The notes under the pieces: model-generated
Seen by the model: only the letters and a program-made list of their open reading frames with translations
Databases searched by the model: none
Told to the model about the DNA's origin: nothing
Assembly (NCBI RefSeq): GCF_028993575.1
Contig: NZ_CP118615.1
Location: 3,720,001 to 3,784,000 of the forward strand
DNA from: Micromonospora cathayae
GTDB lineage: Bacteria; Actinomycetota; Actinomycetes; Mycobacteriales; Micromonosporaceae
Reading direction: 5' to 3'
DNA: 64,000 nucleotides
Shown: positions 43,178 to 54,300 of the stretch, piece after piece
Numbering within the stretch: the stretch's first letter is position 1
How the letters are laid out: each line of letters starts with the position of its first letter
Position numbers and translations under genes: made by a program

Positions 43178-43208
43178 GTGACACCGAACTGGGGAACCTC
43201 GGTAGGAT
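43178..43208 (+). promoter_or_regulatory. Promoter candidate for yebC
   Basis: GTGACA (43178-43183) and TAGGAT (43203-43208) are separated by 19 bp, slightly wide. They would give a leader of about 130 nt before the yebC ATG at 43346. Confidence 0.45.
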
Positions 43209-43345
43209 TGCCGGCGGTTCGGCAGGGCCATCGCCCGCCGGGGCCCTTCCCGCAGAGCCGACCGGCCGCTCACGTCGCCGGCGTCCGGGTGTGGAGGTGG
43301 TGCGGGCAGTCGACGCAGGCGTGGGTCAACAGACGGAGGTACGAG

Positions 43346-44095
43346 ATGTCCGGCCACTCAAAGTGGGCGACCACCAAGCACAAGAAGGCCGTGATCGACG
43401 CCAAGCGCGGCAAGATGTTCGCCAAGCTGATCAAAAACGTCGAGGTGGCGGCCCGGACCGGCGGCGGCGACCCGGCCGGCAACCCGACCCTCTACGACGC
43501 CATCCAGAAGGCGAAGAAGAACTCCGTACCCAACGACAACATCGACCGGGCGGTCAAGCGCGGCTCCGGCCTGGAGGCCGGCGGCGCCGACTACCAGACG
43601 ATCATGTACGAGGGGTACGGCCCGAACGGCGTCGCGCTGCTCATCGAGTGCCTGACCGACAACCGTAACCGGGCCGCGACCGAGGTCCGTACCGCGCTGA
43701 CCCGTAACGGCGGCTCGTTCGCCGACGCCGGCTCGGTGTCGTACATGTTCTCCCGCAAGGGCGTGGTGATCGTGCCCAAGGCCGGCACCAACGAGGACGA
43801 CGTGATGATGGCGGTCCTCGACGCCGGGGCCGAGGAGGTCAACGACCTCGGTGAGGCGTTCGAGGTGGTCTCCGAGCCGGGTGACCTGATCGCCGTCCGC
43901 ACCGCCCTCCAGGACGCCGGCATCGAGTACGAGTCGGCCGAGTCCTCCCTGATCCCCAGCGTGAACGTGCCGCTGGACGAGGAGGGCGCGCGGAAGATCT
44001 TCAAGCTGATCGACGTCCTGGAGGACTGCGACGACGTGCAGAACGTCTTCGCCAATTTCGACGTCTCCGACGAGGTCATGGCGGCCGTCGGCTGA
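43346..44095 (+). CDS. YebC/PmpR-family DNA-binding regulator
   Basis: A 249-residue YebC-type protein. It opens [20 protein letters not shown]; conserved blocks are [32 protein letters not shown] and [11 protein letters not shown]. Members act as transcription regulators or relieve ribosome stalling at proline runs (YebC2). The ATG has GGAGGTACGAG upstream. In actinomycetes it lies between pdxT and the ruvCAB operon; here a different region (RHS locus) follows instead. Confidence 0.95.
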   Translation: MSGHSKWATTKHKKAVIDAKRGKMFAKLIKNVEVAARTGGGDPAGNPTLYDAIQKAKKNSVPNDNIDRAVKRGSGLEAGGADYQTIMYEGYGPNGVALLIECLTDNRNRAATEVRTALTRNGGSFADAGSVSYMFSRKGVVIVPKAGTNEDDVMMAVLDAGAEEVNDLGEAFEVVSEPGDLIAVRTALQDAGIEYESAESSLIPSVNVPLDEEGARKIFKLIDVLEDCDDVQNVFANFDVSDEVMAAVG

Positions 44096-44132
44096 CGTTC
44101 GTCCATCGTCGGCGACTCGCTTTCTCCTGCTC

Positions 44133-44168
44133 GACGGCGGCGGCACCAACAACGGTGCTGCCGCCGTC
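44133..44168 (+). terminator. Terminator of yebC
   Basis: A 15-bp stem (GACGGCGGCGGCACC / GGTGCTGCCGCCGTC) with one G-T pair and a 6-nt loop is followed by TTTCGCTTTCC. It is a classic factor-independent terminator. Confidence 0.85.
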
Positions 44169-44389
44169 TTTCGCTTTCCGGCTGCTGTCGTGGGTGGAAC
44201 CCACCACGACCAGCCGTCGTCATTCTGACTCTCCGCGCTCCGGCCGGCGACCGTACCGTCTCCCTGGTTGCGGCCCGCCCGCCCTGTCCGCGCCGGTAAG
44301 CCGGGGATGACCCGGTGTGACGACTCCTCGGATCTCCCCTGGTGGATCAACCTTAGCTCGCTGACTCTCCGTCGCCGATCTTGAACCCA
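44169..44389. other. Intergenic DNA between yebC and the RHS locus
   Basis: This is the first part of a 645-bp gap (44096-44740). I see no gene, RNA or repeat here. Composition is slightly less GC-rich than in the neighbours. The conserved partner genes ruvCAB expected after yebC are absent. Confidence 0.6.
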
Positions 44390-44418
44390 TTGACACATGC
44401 GCAGGTATTCCCTACGTT
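44390..44418 (+). promoter_or_regulatory. Consensus-type promoter of the LamG/RHS operon
   Basis: A perfect TTGACA (44390-44395), a 17-bp spacer, and TACGTT (44413-44418) form the strongest promoter match in the window. Transcription would start near 44425, leaving a leader of about 315 nt before the LamG gene. That leader holds no convincing ORF. Confidence 0.7.
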
Positions 44419-44740
44419 CAACCCGCTCGTGGACGGGGGAGGACGCGTGGGGCATCGCGTGGGACAGGCTGTGCCAGTTGGGCACGGGAGACGAAGTGGG
44501 CTGTCGGCGGTCGGCCGCCCGTCAGGGGACTCCGGTCGGGGCAGACCGGACGGTCCCTTTCCACACCTGGTGGCTGAGATGGGATTCGCTCTCCTCGGCA
44601 CCGCTGGCGGATCCGGGATGCGTGCCGATTCCGCCACGCACGTTCGTCGCTGATTCGGCGGGATTCCCACGGGCGTAGCAGCGTCACGTTCGTTTCCGTT
44701 TCCGATCAGCGAATTGGTGTGAACTCACGAGGAGATTGTT

Positions 44741-47700
44741 GTGCGAAATTCCGATGGGACGCGGCGCGCCCGATGGCGGGCGTCGACCCCTGTCCCTCTG
44801 CTCGCGGCGCTGCTCGCGACGAATCTGGTGGTGCCTGTCCCGGCGACGGCTGCCTGGGCGGCAGGGGTGCCGGAAGGGGGAACCGGCGTGTCGGCCGAGG
44901 AGACGGCGCTGACCGCTGCGAAACGGTCCGGCCGGGTGGTGGAGGTCGCGGGCTCGACCTCGGAGGCGGCTCGCGTCGTCGCCACCCCGGAAGGCTCCCT
45001 CGTCCTGGAGACCTACGCCGCGCCGAGATGGGCCTCCCGACGTGACGGCACGGGCTGGCAGCAGATCGACACCGCGCTGCGTCTCGACGTCGACGGCGTC
45101 GTGCCGAACGCGACGCTGGCCGACGTCAGGTTCTCCGGCGGGGGCACTGCGCCGATGGTGTCGGTCGGGGTGGGCGGTGGCCAGGTGGCCCTGTCCTGGC
45201 CGGAGGCGTTGCCAGATCCCCGGCTGGAAGGGGACACCGCGATCTACGAGTCGGTGCGTCCGCAGGTGGACCTCCGTGTGCGGGCACTCTCCGACGGCTT
45301 CACCTGGTCGCTGGTGGTGCACTCGGCGCAGGCCGCGATGGACCCGACGCTGGAGACGTTGCGGTTCCGGCTCGACACGGTCGGCCTGACCAAGCGGGAA
45401 CGGTCCGACGGCGGATTCGAGATTCTGAACGCAGCTGGTGAGCAGGTTCTGGGCGCGGGAAACGCCCTGATGTGGGATGCCTCCGGGGTAACCGCAAGAC
45501 CGGGCGCGCGTGCCGCCGCACCCGAGCTACGGGAGGCGCTGGAGACCGCGCCTGAGCAGTCCCAACAGGCGGAACTGCCGGTGAACCTGGACGGTGACGA
45601 CCTCGTCATCCAACCTGACCTCGACCTACTGCGCGGGGCCGGGACGGCCTACCCCGTGGTGATCGACCCTTGGACGACCATCGGCAAGACCTACTGGGGG
45701 TACGCCGGGTCGACCGGCGCCACCCGGGACGACGGGGTGGCCAGGGTGGGCCTGGACCCGGCCGGCTCCGGCACCTACCGGTCGTTCTTCCGGTTCAACC
45801 TCTCCGCCCTGTCCGGCAAGTCGATCCGCTCGGTGAAGTTCCTGACCGAGCTCACCCACTCCTTCTCCTGCAGCGCGACGCCGGTCAACCTCTGGCGCAG
45901 TGGCGACCTGCCCGGTGCCGGCAAGCGGGCCTGGCCCGGTCCCGGCCTTGCGCTCTGGCTCGAGCAACGCTCGGGCAACGCGCACAAGCCGTCCGGCAGC
46001 CTGGAGTGTGCCAACGACCCCCAGCCGGACCTGCCGATGGAGTTCTCCAGCGCGAACCTGAAGAACGACGTGACCGACCACCGGGGGGACGGCAACTACA
46101 CCCTCGCCCTGTCGACCCGGCAGTCCGACGGCTCGTCGGAGACGACGAGCACCTGGTGGAAGAAGTTCGACCCGGCCCAGACCAAGCTCTCGGTCGAGTA
46201 CAACACCAACCCGAACACCCCCACCGCCGCGCAGTTGGCAACCCACGCCGACTACGCGACGGCGGCCCTCGCCTGCGTCACGGGCACCGCGCGGCCGGCG
46301 GTCCGGTCCCGGTTCCCGTGGTTGAAGGCCACGGTCACCGACCCGGACGGCGGAAACGGCGGCACCCTCTCCGGGGTGTTCAGCCTGCAGAAGTGGAACG
46401 GCAGTGCCTGGGCGGCGGTGTCGGGGTGGCCGCGGACGGACGCGGGCGTGGCCCCGGGAGCGCGGGCCGAGGTGCAGTTCACCACTGAGACCGTGAACGG
46501 CGAGCAGTACCGGTGGCAGGCGCAGACCAAGGACACCCTTGGCGGTTCGTCGGGGTTGTCGCCCTGGTGTGAATTCACCGTGGACTACGCCCCGCCGTCG
46601 AACGGACCGTCGGTCACGCCCGCCGACGGCCTCTACCTGGAGTCGCCGCCGTACGGCACCAACCAGGACAAGCGTGGTGCCAAGGGCTTCTCGGGCCGCT
46701 TCACGTTCTCGGCCAACGGGGTTGCCGACGTGTACGACTACGTCTACCAGGTGTCGGGTGGTCCGCAACAGACCGTGTTGGCAGCCAGCCCTGGCGGGGC
46801 GGCGACCGTGTGGGTGACGCCCTACCGGGAGGGCGAGAACATCCTGACCGTCTGGAGTCGGGACCAGGTCGGCAACACGTCCGACCCGTACAGCTACGTC
46901 TTTCTCGTCGACGGCCCGACCGCCGAGAAGGCTGCCTGGGCGATGAACGAGGGCACCGGGACCAGCCTGGGTAATCGTATCGACGGCGCCCCTGCCGCGA
47001 CGCTGCAGAACGGCCCCGCCTGGACGGACACCCGGCTGATCGGCACGCACGAGACCCGGGGCCGGGACCGGGCCGTCGACTTTGACGGCGTCGATGACCT
47101 CGCCACGACGACCGGCGCGGTGATCGACACCACACGCAGCTTCTCCGTCGCCGCCTGGGTACGCCCCGACGCGATCGTCGGATCCCACGTCGTGCTGTCC
47201 CAACCGGCCACCAACCGGAGCCCCTTCGAGCTGCAGTACTACCCGACGACCCAGAAGTGGTGTTTCGTCACGTACTCGGCCGACGCGGTGAACAGCACAT
47301 CCAACACCACTCCGGCCTGTGCCAGTGCTGCGGTCCGGGTGGGCGTCTGGACCCACCTGACCGCCGTCTACGACGTGGCTGCTCCCCAGCAGTTGGCGCT
47401 CTACGTCAACGGCGTGCGGGACGGCACCGGCTCGACGGCACCGATGTGGGCCTCGACCGGCACGTTCACGATCGGCGCAGCCCGCAACGGGTCGACGACC
47501 GCCCGGTTCAACGGAGCGATCGACGACGTCCGGGTCTGGGACCGAGTCCTCGACCCGACGGTCGACATCGAACCGATCACCAGTCCGGTCCTGACCGGGC
47601 AGTGGGAGATGGAGGACTACGACGAGGAGGACCCCCGTCAGGAGGGTGATGGCTCCGGCTACCAGCGACCGGTGACCCTGACCTCCGCGCCGTCAGCTCA

Positions 47701-48229
47701 GTGGTCGAGCAACGGATACCAGTTCTCGTACGGTCTTGCTCTCGATGGCGTGGGCGGATCGGCGGACAGCCCGGTGCCGGTGGTCCGCAGTGACCAGTCG
47801 TTCACCGTCGCCGCGTGGGTCAAGCCGAACAGCAACGGCCATCAGGCGATCCTGGTGCAGGACGGAAGCATCCGGTCCGCCTTCTTCCTCATGCTCGACG
47901 GTCCGACCGGCAAGTGGGTGGTCACCATGCCGACTGCCGACGCGAACACGGTGACCTGGCAGGCGGCCCACTCGACGTCGCTGGCGTCGTTGCACGTGTG
48001 GACCCACCTGGCTGCCGTCTACGACGCCCAGACCCGGGAGCTGAAGCTCTACGTCAACGGGGTGCTGCACGCCACCCGTACCAACGTGACCGCCTGGCAC
48101 GGCGGCTCAGCCTTCCATATCGGACGTAGCAGCGGCAGCTACTTCCTCGGTGCCACCGTCGACCGGGTCCGTACCTGGGCCGGAACGATGTCGGACAACG
48201 ACATCGCCGGCCTCCACGGGGAGGTCTGA
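44741..48229 (+). CDS. Secreted LamG/DNRLRE-type surface protein
   Basis: A 1,162-residue exported protein. A long signal peptide (LLAALLATNLVVPVPATAA) is followed by a beta-rich region, then a DNRLRE-type module at about 313-490 (YWGYAGSTGATRDDGVARVG; SYRSFFRFNLSAL-like), further beta domains, and two LamG/concanavalin-like jelly rolls at about 780-945 (SFSVAAWVRPD) and 1010-1160 (SFTVAAWVKPN). No catalytic residues are recognised. It probably binds surface glycans or partners. In actinomycetes such proteins are commonly encoded directly before RHS toxins, as here. The start GTG at 44741 follows GAGGAGATT. Confidence 0.87.
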   Translation: MRNSDGTRRARWRASTPVPLLAALLATNLVVPVPATAAWAAGVPEGGTGVSAEETALTAAKRSGRVVEVAGSTSEAARVVATPEGSLVLETYAAPRWASRRDGTGWQQIDTALRLDVDGVVPNATLADVRFSGGGTAPMVSVGVGGGQVALSWPEALPDPRLEGDTAIYESVRPQVDLRVRALSDGFTWSLVVHSAQAAMDPTLETLRFRLDTVGLTKRERSDGGFEILNAAGEQVLGAGNALMWDASGVTARPGARAAAPELREALETAPEQSQQAELPVNLDGDDLVIQPDLDLLRGAGTAYPVVIDPWTTIGKTYWGYAGSTGATRDDGVARVGLDPAGSGTYRSFFRFNLSALSGKSIRSVKFLTELTHSFSCSATPVNLWRSGDLPGAGKRAWPGPGLALWLEQRSGNAHKPSGSLECANDPQPDLPMEFSSANLKNDVTDHRGDGNYTLALSTRQSDGSSETTSTWWKKFDPAQTKLSVEYNTNPNTPTAAQLATHADYATAALACVTGTARPAVRSRFPWLKATVTDPDGGNGGTLSGVFSLQKWNGSAWAAVSGWPRTDAGVAPGARAEVQFTTETVNGEQYRWQAQTKDTLGGSSGLSPWCEFTVDYAPPSNGPSVTPADGLYLESPPYGTNQDKRGAKGFSGRFTFSANGVADVYDYVYQVSGGPQQTVLAASPGGAATVWVTPYREGENILTVWSRDQVGNTSDPYSYVFLVDGPTAEKAAWAMNEGTGTSLGNRIDGAPAATLQNGPAWTDTRLIGTHETRGRDRAVDFDGVDDLATTTGAVIDTTRSFSVAAWVRPDAIVGSHVVLSQPATNRSPFELQYYPTTQKWCFVTYSADAVNSTSNTTPACASAAVRVGVWTHLTAVYDVAAPQQLALYVNGVRDGTGSTAPMWASTGTFTIGAARNGSTTARFNGAIDDVRVWDRVLDPTVDIEPITSPVLTGQWEMEDYDEEDPRQEGDGSGYQRPVTLTSAPSAQWSSNGYQFSYGLALDGVGGSADSPVPVVRSDQSFTVAAWVKPNSNGHQAILVQDGSIRSAFFLMLDGPTGKWVVTMPTADANTVTWQAAHSTSLASLHVWTHLAAVYDAQTRELKLYVNGVLHATRTNVTAWHGGSAFHIGRSSGSYFLGATVDRVRTWAGTMSDNDIAGLHGEV

Positions 48230-48253
48230 CCGGCATCGTCCTCGCTGTCCGCT

Positions 48254-48283
48254 CCGGGTGCGGGCCCGACCGGCCGCACCCGG
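48254..48283 (+). terminator. Hairpin between the LamG and RHS genes
   Basis: CCGGGTGCGG / CCGCACCCGG (10 bp, perfect) with a 10-nt loop lies 24 bp after the LamG stop and 64 bp before the RHS start. It may reduce, rather than stop, readthrough into the toxin gene. Confidence 0.5.
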
Positions 48284-48347
48284 GGTGGATTCCGCCCACC
48301 GCCGCGCCACTCCGGCCCGGCGGCCATCCACCCCTGGGAAGGTAGTC

Positions 48348-51300
48348 ATGAGGATCCACAGATCCGGAAGACGGCTCCGGCGCCCCGGGCCGATGCGCGG
48401 CGGCCCTCGAGGGCTCGTCGCCGCCGGCCTGGTGGCGGTGCTCGCCGGCACCCTCGCCGGCCAGGTGCCGGTAGACGCGCAGGCGGCCCCCTCTGCGGAG
48501 CGGCTGACCGCACAGCGGCACGACTCCGTGGACGGTCGTGAGGTGCAGGCCACCCGGCCCGGACCGAGCCGTACCGAGGCCGCCGCGAAGATCCGGAAAC
48601 CCTCGCCCGCCTGGCCCGCGGCACACCTCACGAAGGTGACCCTGCCGGCGCAGACCCGGGCAGACGAGGGCAGCCGCGCGGCGGAACCGTTCCTCACCCG
48701 GGCGACCGGAACGCCCGTCTCGGTAGGACCGGCCCCGACCACCGGCCGGCGTGGCGGCGCGGCTACCACCGCCGCCACCGTCGCCGTCGAGGTGCTGCCC
48801 CGCTCCACCGCCGAGGCCGCCGGAGTGTCCGGACTGCTGCTGCGGCTCGCACGGGCGGACCGGGCTGCGACCGCCGCCGGCTTCCGGGTCCGCGTCGACT
48901 ACGCCGCCTTCCGCACCGCGTACGGCGCGGACTGGTCCTCGCGGCTCCGGCTGGTCGCCCTGACCGACTGTGCCGTGGTCACGCCGGCCCCGCGCCGCTG
49001 CACGGTGACCGAGCTGCCGACCGACAACGACGTCCGCAGGTCGACGGTGACCGCGAACGCCCGCATCGGGACGGTCGGCACGTATGTCGCCGTGCTAGCC
49101 GGCACCTCTGGTGGGTCCGGGACGTTCGCCGAGAGCGGGCTGGCCTCCTCCTCCACCTGGAGCCACGGGGGTGCCACCGGCGGCTTCAACTGGTCGTACC
49201 CGATGCGTACGCCACCTGCGGTCGGCGGTCCGGCCCCGTCAGTCTCCCTCGGCTACTCCTCGCAGTCGGTGGACGGGCGCAACGCGGCCAGCAACAACCA
49301 GCCGTCCTGGATCGGTGAGGGATTCGACTTCTCGCCTGGCTTCGTCGAGCGCCGCTACACCCCGTGCGCCGACGACATGACCGGTGGCAGCAACAGCACC
49401 GAGACCGGTGACCTGTGCTGGGACGGCTACAACGCGGTGCTCTCGCTCGGCGGCACCTCCGTCGAGCTACTCCGGGACGCCAACGGTAAATGGCATCCGC
49501 GCCGGGAGGACGCCTCCCGGATCGAACTGCTGACCGACAGTTCCTTTGCCAACGGGGACGACAACAACGAGTACTGGAAGGTCACCACCGCCGACGGGAC
49601 CCAGTACTTCTTCGGGCGGAACCGGCTGCCCGGCTGGGCCACCGGTCGCCCGACCACCAACTCGGTGCTCACCGTGCCAGTCGCCGGAAACCATGCGGAC
49701 GAACCGTGTGAGAACGGCAGTTTCGCCAACTCGTTCTGCGCCCAGGCGTGGCGGTGGAACCTGGACTACGTCGTGGACGTCCACGGCAACACCATGTCGC
49801 TGTGGTGGGCCAAGGAGACCAACCGCTACGCCCGCAACCGGGCCCTGACCAGCCCGGTGCAGTACGACCGGGGCGGTCACCTGCTGCGGATCGACTACGG
49901 AAGCGACAACCGTGGCGGCTCCGAGTACGCCGCGACCGCCCCGTACGTGAAGAACACCCCCGGCCGGGTGGAGTTCGGCGTCTCCGACCGGTGCCTGAGC
50001 AACTGCGCCACGAAGAACGAGACGACCTGGCCGGACACCCCGTGGGAGCAGGAGTGCACCGCCAGCACCGCCCAGTGCTTCACCGGGTCACCGACCTTCT
50101 GGACGTCCAAGCGCCTCACCACCGTCACCACGAAGGTGTTCAAGGCGGCCACCTCCTCGTACCAGAACGTCGACTCGTGGACCCTGCGGCACACGTTCCC
50201 CGACCCCGGCGACGGCACCCGGGCGGGACTCTGGCTCGCCGGCATTACCCAGCGTGGTCTGAACGGCAGCACGATCACGCTGCCCGAGGTCACCCTCGAC
50301 GGCATCCAGATGAACAACCGGGTGGACGCCACCGGCTCGGACCACTCGAAGGCGATGAACTGGTGGCGGCTCAACAAGATCGTCAACGAGACCGGTGGCG
50401 AGACGTTCGTGACCTACTCCCCCCGGGAGTGCGTCCGTGACCAGACGATGCCGGCGGACGTCGATCACAACCGGATGCGCTGCTTCCCGGTGTACTGGAC
50501 ACCGCAGGGCATGGAGGACCCGGTCCAGGACTGGTTCCACAAGTACGTCGTGAACGAGGTCAAGCAGTACGACCACCAGGGCGGCGGCGAACCGGTGGTC
50601 ACCACGTACGAGTACCGGAACCCGTCGAACCTGGCGCTCTGGCGCTACGACGACGACGCGATCGTGCCGGCGAAGCGCAAGAGCTGGTCCCAGTGGCGCG
50701 GCTATCCCACCGTGGTCACCCGGGTCGGCGAAGGCGCCGCGCAGACCAAGACCGAGACGCTCTACTTCCGGGGCATGCACGGCGACCGGCTCAGCGGCGG
50801 GGGCACCCGTACCGTCACGGTCACCGGCCTGGAGGGTGGCGCGGTCACCGACCACGACCACTACGCGGGCATGCCGCGCGAGCAGATCACCTGGCTCGGC
50901 AGCACCGTCCTCGCAGCCACCGTCACCGACCCCTGGCGGTCGTCGGCGACCGCCAGCCGCAGTGGCGTCCCGGTGGTCGAGTCCCGGTACGTCCGACCGG
51001 CCACCGTCCGGACCCGGGTCGCCCTCGACGGTGGCGGGTGGCGGCGAACGACCTCGACGACCACCTTCGACAGCTACGGCATGCCGACGACGGTGGACGA
51101 CCGCGGTGACGACGACCCGGCCGTCGCCGACGATCTCTGTACCGTTACCGAGTACGCGCGGAACACCAGCGAAGAGAACTGGCTGCTGACGCCGGTGCGG
51201 CGGACCCACGGCTGGACCGGCCAGTGTGCGACCGCCCCCACCTCCGCCGCGCAGGTCACCGCCGACACCCGGTTCCGCTTCGACAACGCCGCCTACGGCG

Positions 51301-54300
51301 CCGCCCCGACGAAGGGGCAGGTGACCGCCGTCGAGGAGATCAGCGACTACAACGGCGGCAGCCGGCTCTACCAGACCATGAGCACCGCCACCTACGACGT
51401 CTACGGCCGGACCCACGAGGTCACCGACGTGGCGGGGAAGAAGACCACCACCACGTACGCCCCGGCCACCGGAGGGGCGATCACCCAGGTCACCACCACC
51501 AACCCGCTCGGCTGGACCGAGGTGGTCGACATCGACCCGGCCTGGGGTGAACCGGTCAAGCGGACCGACACCAACCTCCGGGTCACCGAGACCGGGTACG
51601 ACGCGCTGGGCCGGACCATCGGCGTGTGGCAGCCGAACCGCCCCCGGACCAGCTACCCCAACGATCCCTCGACCGGTGTCACCTACACCGTGTCGAAGAC
51701 CGGGCCGTCGTCGATCACCACGCGGAGCCTCAACCCCCGGGCGACGTACGACACGTCGTACCAGATCGTCGACTCGCTGGGGCGGGCCCGGCAGACGCAG
51801 ACCCCCGCCTACGGCGGCGGGAGGGTGCTCACCGAGACGCACTACGACTCGGCGGGCCGGGTCTGGAAGACCAACGGGCCCTACTTCCACAACGGCACGG
51901 CCGGCACCACGCCGTACTTCGGCCTGGACCTGGACGTACCCCGGCAGGTCCGGACCGTCTTCGACGCCGCCGGACGACCGACGAACGAGATCCTGCTCGG
52001 CAAGGCCGTGGAGAAGTGGCGCAGTGTCACCTCCTACCACGGCGACCACAACAAGCTGACCCCGCCAGACGGCGCGGCGGCCAGCACAGTCTGGACCGAC
52101 GCGCGGGGCAACACCAGCAAGCTGTGGCAGCACCACGGCAACACGCCGACCGGCGGGTACGACGAGACGAAGTACACCTACCACCCGACCGGGCGACTGG
52201 CCGGCGTGTCCGATGCCAGCGGGAACACCTGGAGCTACGAGTACGACATCCGGGGCCGACAGATCCGGGTCGACGACCCGGACAAGGGCGAGACCGTCTT
52301 CACCTACAACACCCTCGGTGACCTGGAGACGGCCACCGACTCGCGCGGCATCACCCGGGCGTTCACCTACGACGACCTCGGCCGCCCGACCAGCGTGCGC
52401 GACGGCAGCGTCACCGGGAACCTCCGTACCTCCTGGACGTACGACTCCCCGGTGAAGGGGATCACCACGTCGGCCTCCCGCTGGGTGGGGACCAACGAGT
52501 ACCGCACGGAGACCGTGACGGTCGACGCGTTGTACCAACCCACACAGAGCCGGGTCGTCATCCCGTCGGCGGAGGGTGCCCTCGCCGGCACCTACACCTT
52601 CCGAGCCGCCTACAACGTCGACGGTTCGGTGCGGACCCAGACCCTGCCGGCGGCCGGCGGCCTGGCGACCGAGACCCTGACCACCACGTACGACGCGACG
52701 TACGCGTTGCCGCAACTGCTGAGCACCAACGCGGGCGACGTCACCCACTACGTCGTGGACGCCGGCTACAGCCAGCTCTACGAGCCGAACGTCGTCACCC
52801 GGGCCACCGCCCTGACCGGGGCCAAGTCGCTGCAGACCGCGCAGTACCACGACGAGACGACCGGCCGGGTGGCCCGACGTGCCGTGATCCGCTCGGTGGC
52901 TCCGTCGTACCTCGCCAACACGGAGTTCTTCTACGACAAGGCCGGCAACGTCACGGAGATCGACGACAACCCGTTGGTCGACGGGTCGAAGCGGGACACC
53001 CAGTGTTTCACCTACGACCACCAGCGCCGGCTGACCGAGGCGTGGACCCCGGCCTCCGCCGACTGCGCCCAGGCTCCCACCGCCGCCGGGCTCGGCGGGC
53101 AGGCACCGTACTGGCAGAGCTGGGACTTCGGCACCGCGACCGACCCGAAGGGACGGGTCGGCAACCGGCTGGGCCAGACCGACCACGCCACCCCGACCGG
53201 GGACGTCACCACCACCTACACCTACCCGGCGGCCGGCGCGGACCAGCCGCACAGCCTGCTCGGGTACAGCCGGACCAGCAGCACCGGCACCACGACCGGC
53301 AGCTACGCGTACGACAGCGCGGGTAACACCACCAGCCGCCCCGGACCCCAGGGGCAGCAGACGCTCACCTGGGACCCCGAGGGGCACCTGGCCACGCTGA
53401 CGGACACGGCCGGTACGAACTCGTACGTCTACGACGCGGGCGGCAACCGGCTGATCTCCCGTGACCCCACCGGCGCCACCCTGTACCTGGGGGACATGGA
53501 ACTCCGGTTGCCGAACGGGAGCACCCAGGCCAACGGAACCCGCTACTACCGGTTCAACGGGGAGGTCGTCGCCCAGCGCACCATCACGGGACTGACCTGG
53601 CTGGCTGGTGACCACCACGGCACCGGCGAGATCACGGTCAGTGCGGACGCCAACCAGACGGTCACCCAGCGGCGGCACACGCCGTACGGCAGTCCCCGTG
53701 GCAGCCAGCCCACCTGGCCCAACCAGCGTGGGTTCGTCGGCGGCTACCAGGATCCGACCGGGCTGACCCACCTCGGAGCCCGCGAGTACGACCCGACGAC
53801 CGGTCGGTTCGTCTCGGTGGACCCGCTGATCGACGTCGGCGACCCTCAGCAGATCCACGGGTACAGCTACGCCGGGAACAACCCGGTGACCTACAGCGAC
53901 CCGGACGGGCTGATCTACACCGACTTCCTCAACCAGCCCGACCCGCACTTCGGCGGCAACGACGCGGGCAACTGCCGGGGCGGGTACCACTGCCAGGCGG
54001 TGCACGACAGCGGCGGCTACCGGGCTCCGAGGTGGAAGCCGGGTCAAGGAGCCAGCCCGGTCGAGCAGATCGTCCACGAGTCGCTCTGCACCCTGATGAT
54101 CGTCTGCCGGCCGGCCCTGTTCATCTCCGACACGGCCGACCTGTACCGCGCCGCCGAGAGCGGTGACCCGGCGGCGATCGCCGGGGCACTCGCCGCCTAC
54201 ATACCGGTCTGTGTCGGTCCGGTGTGCAAGAAGGCCGCCGACTACATCGCTGAGCGGGTCCAGTCGATGCTGGGCAGGAGCGCCAAGGGGGCTGCCGACT

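Noticed and set aside
44381..44670. Short open frames on both strands upstream of the LamG gene
   Set aside because: No ribosome site, no family resemblance, and they overlap the strong promoter and its leader.
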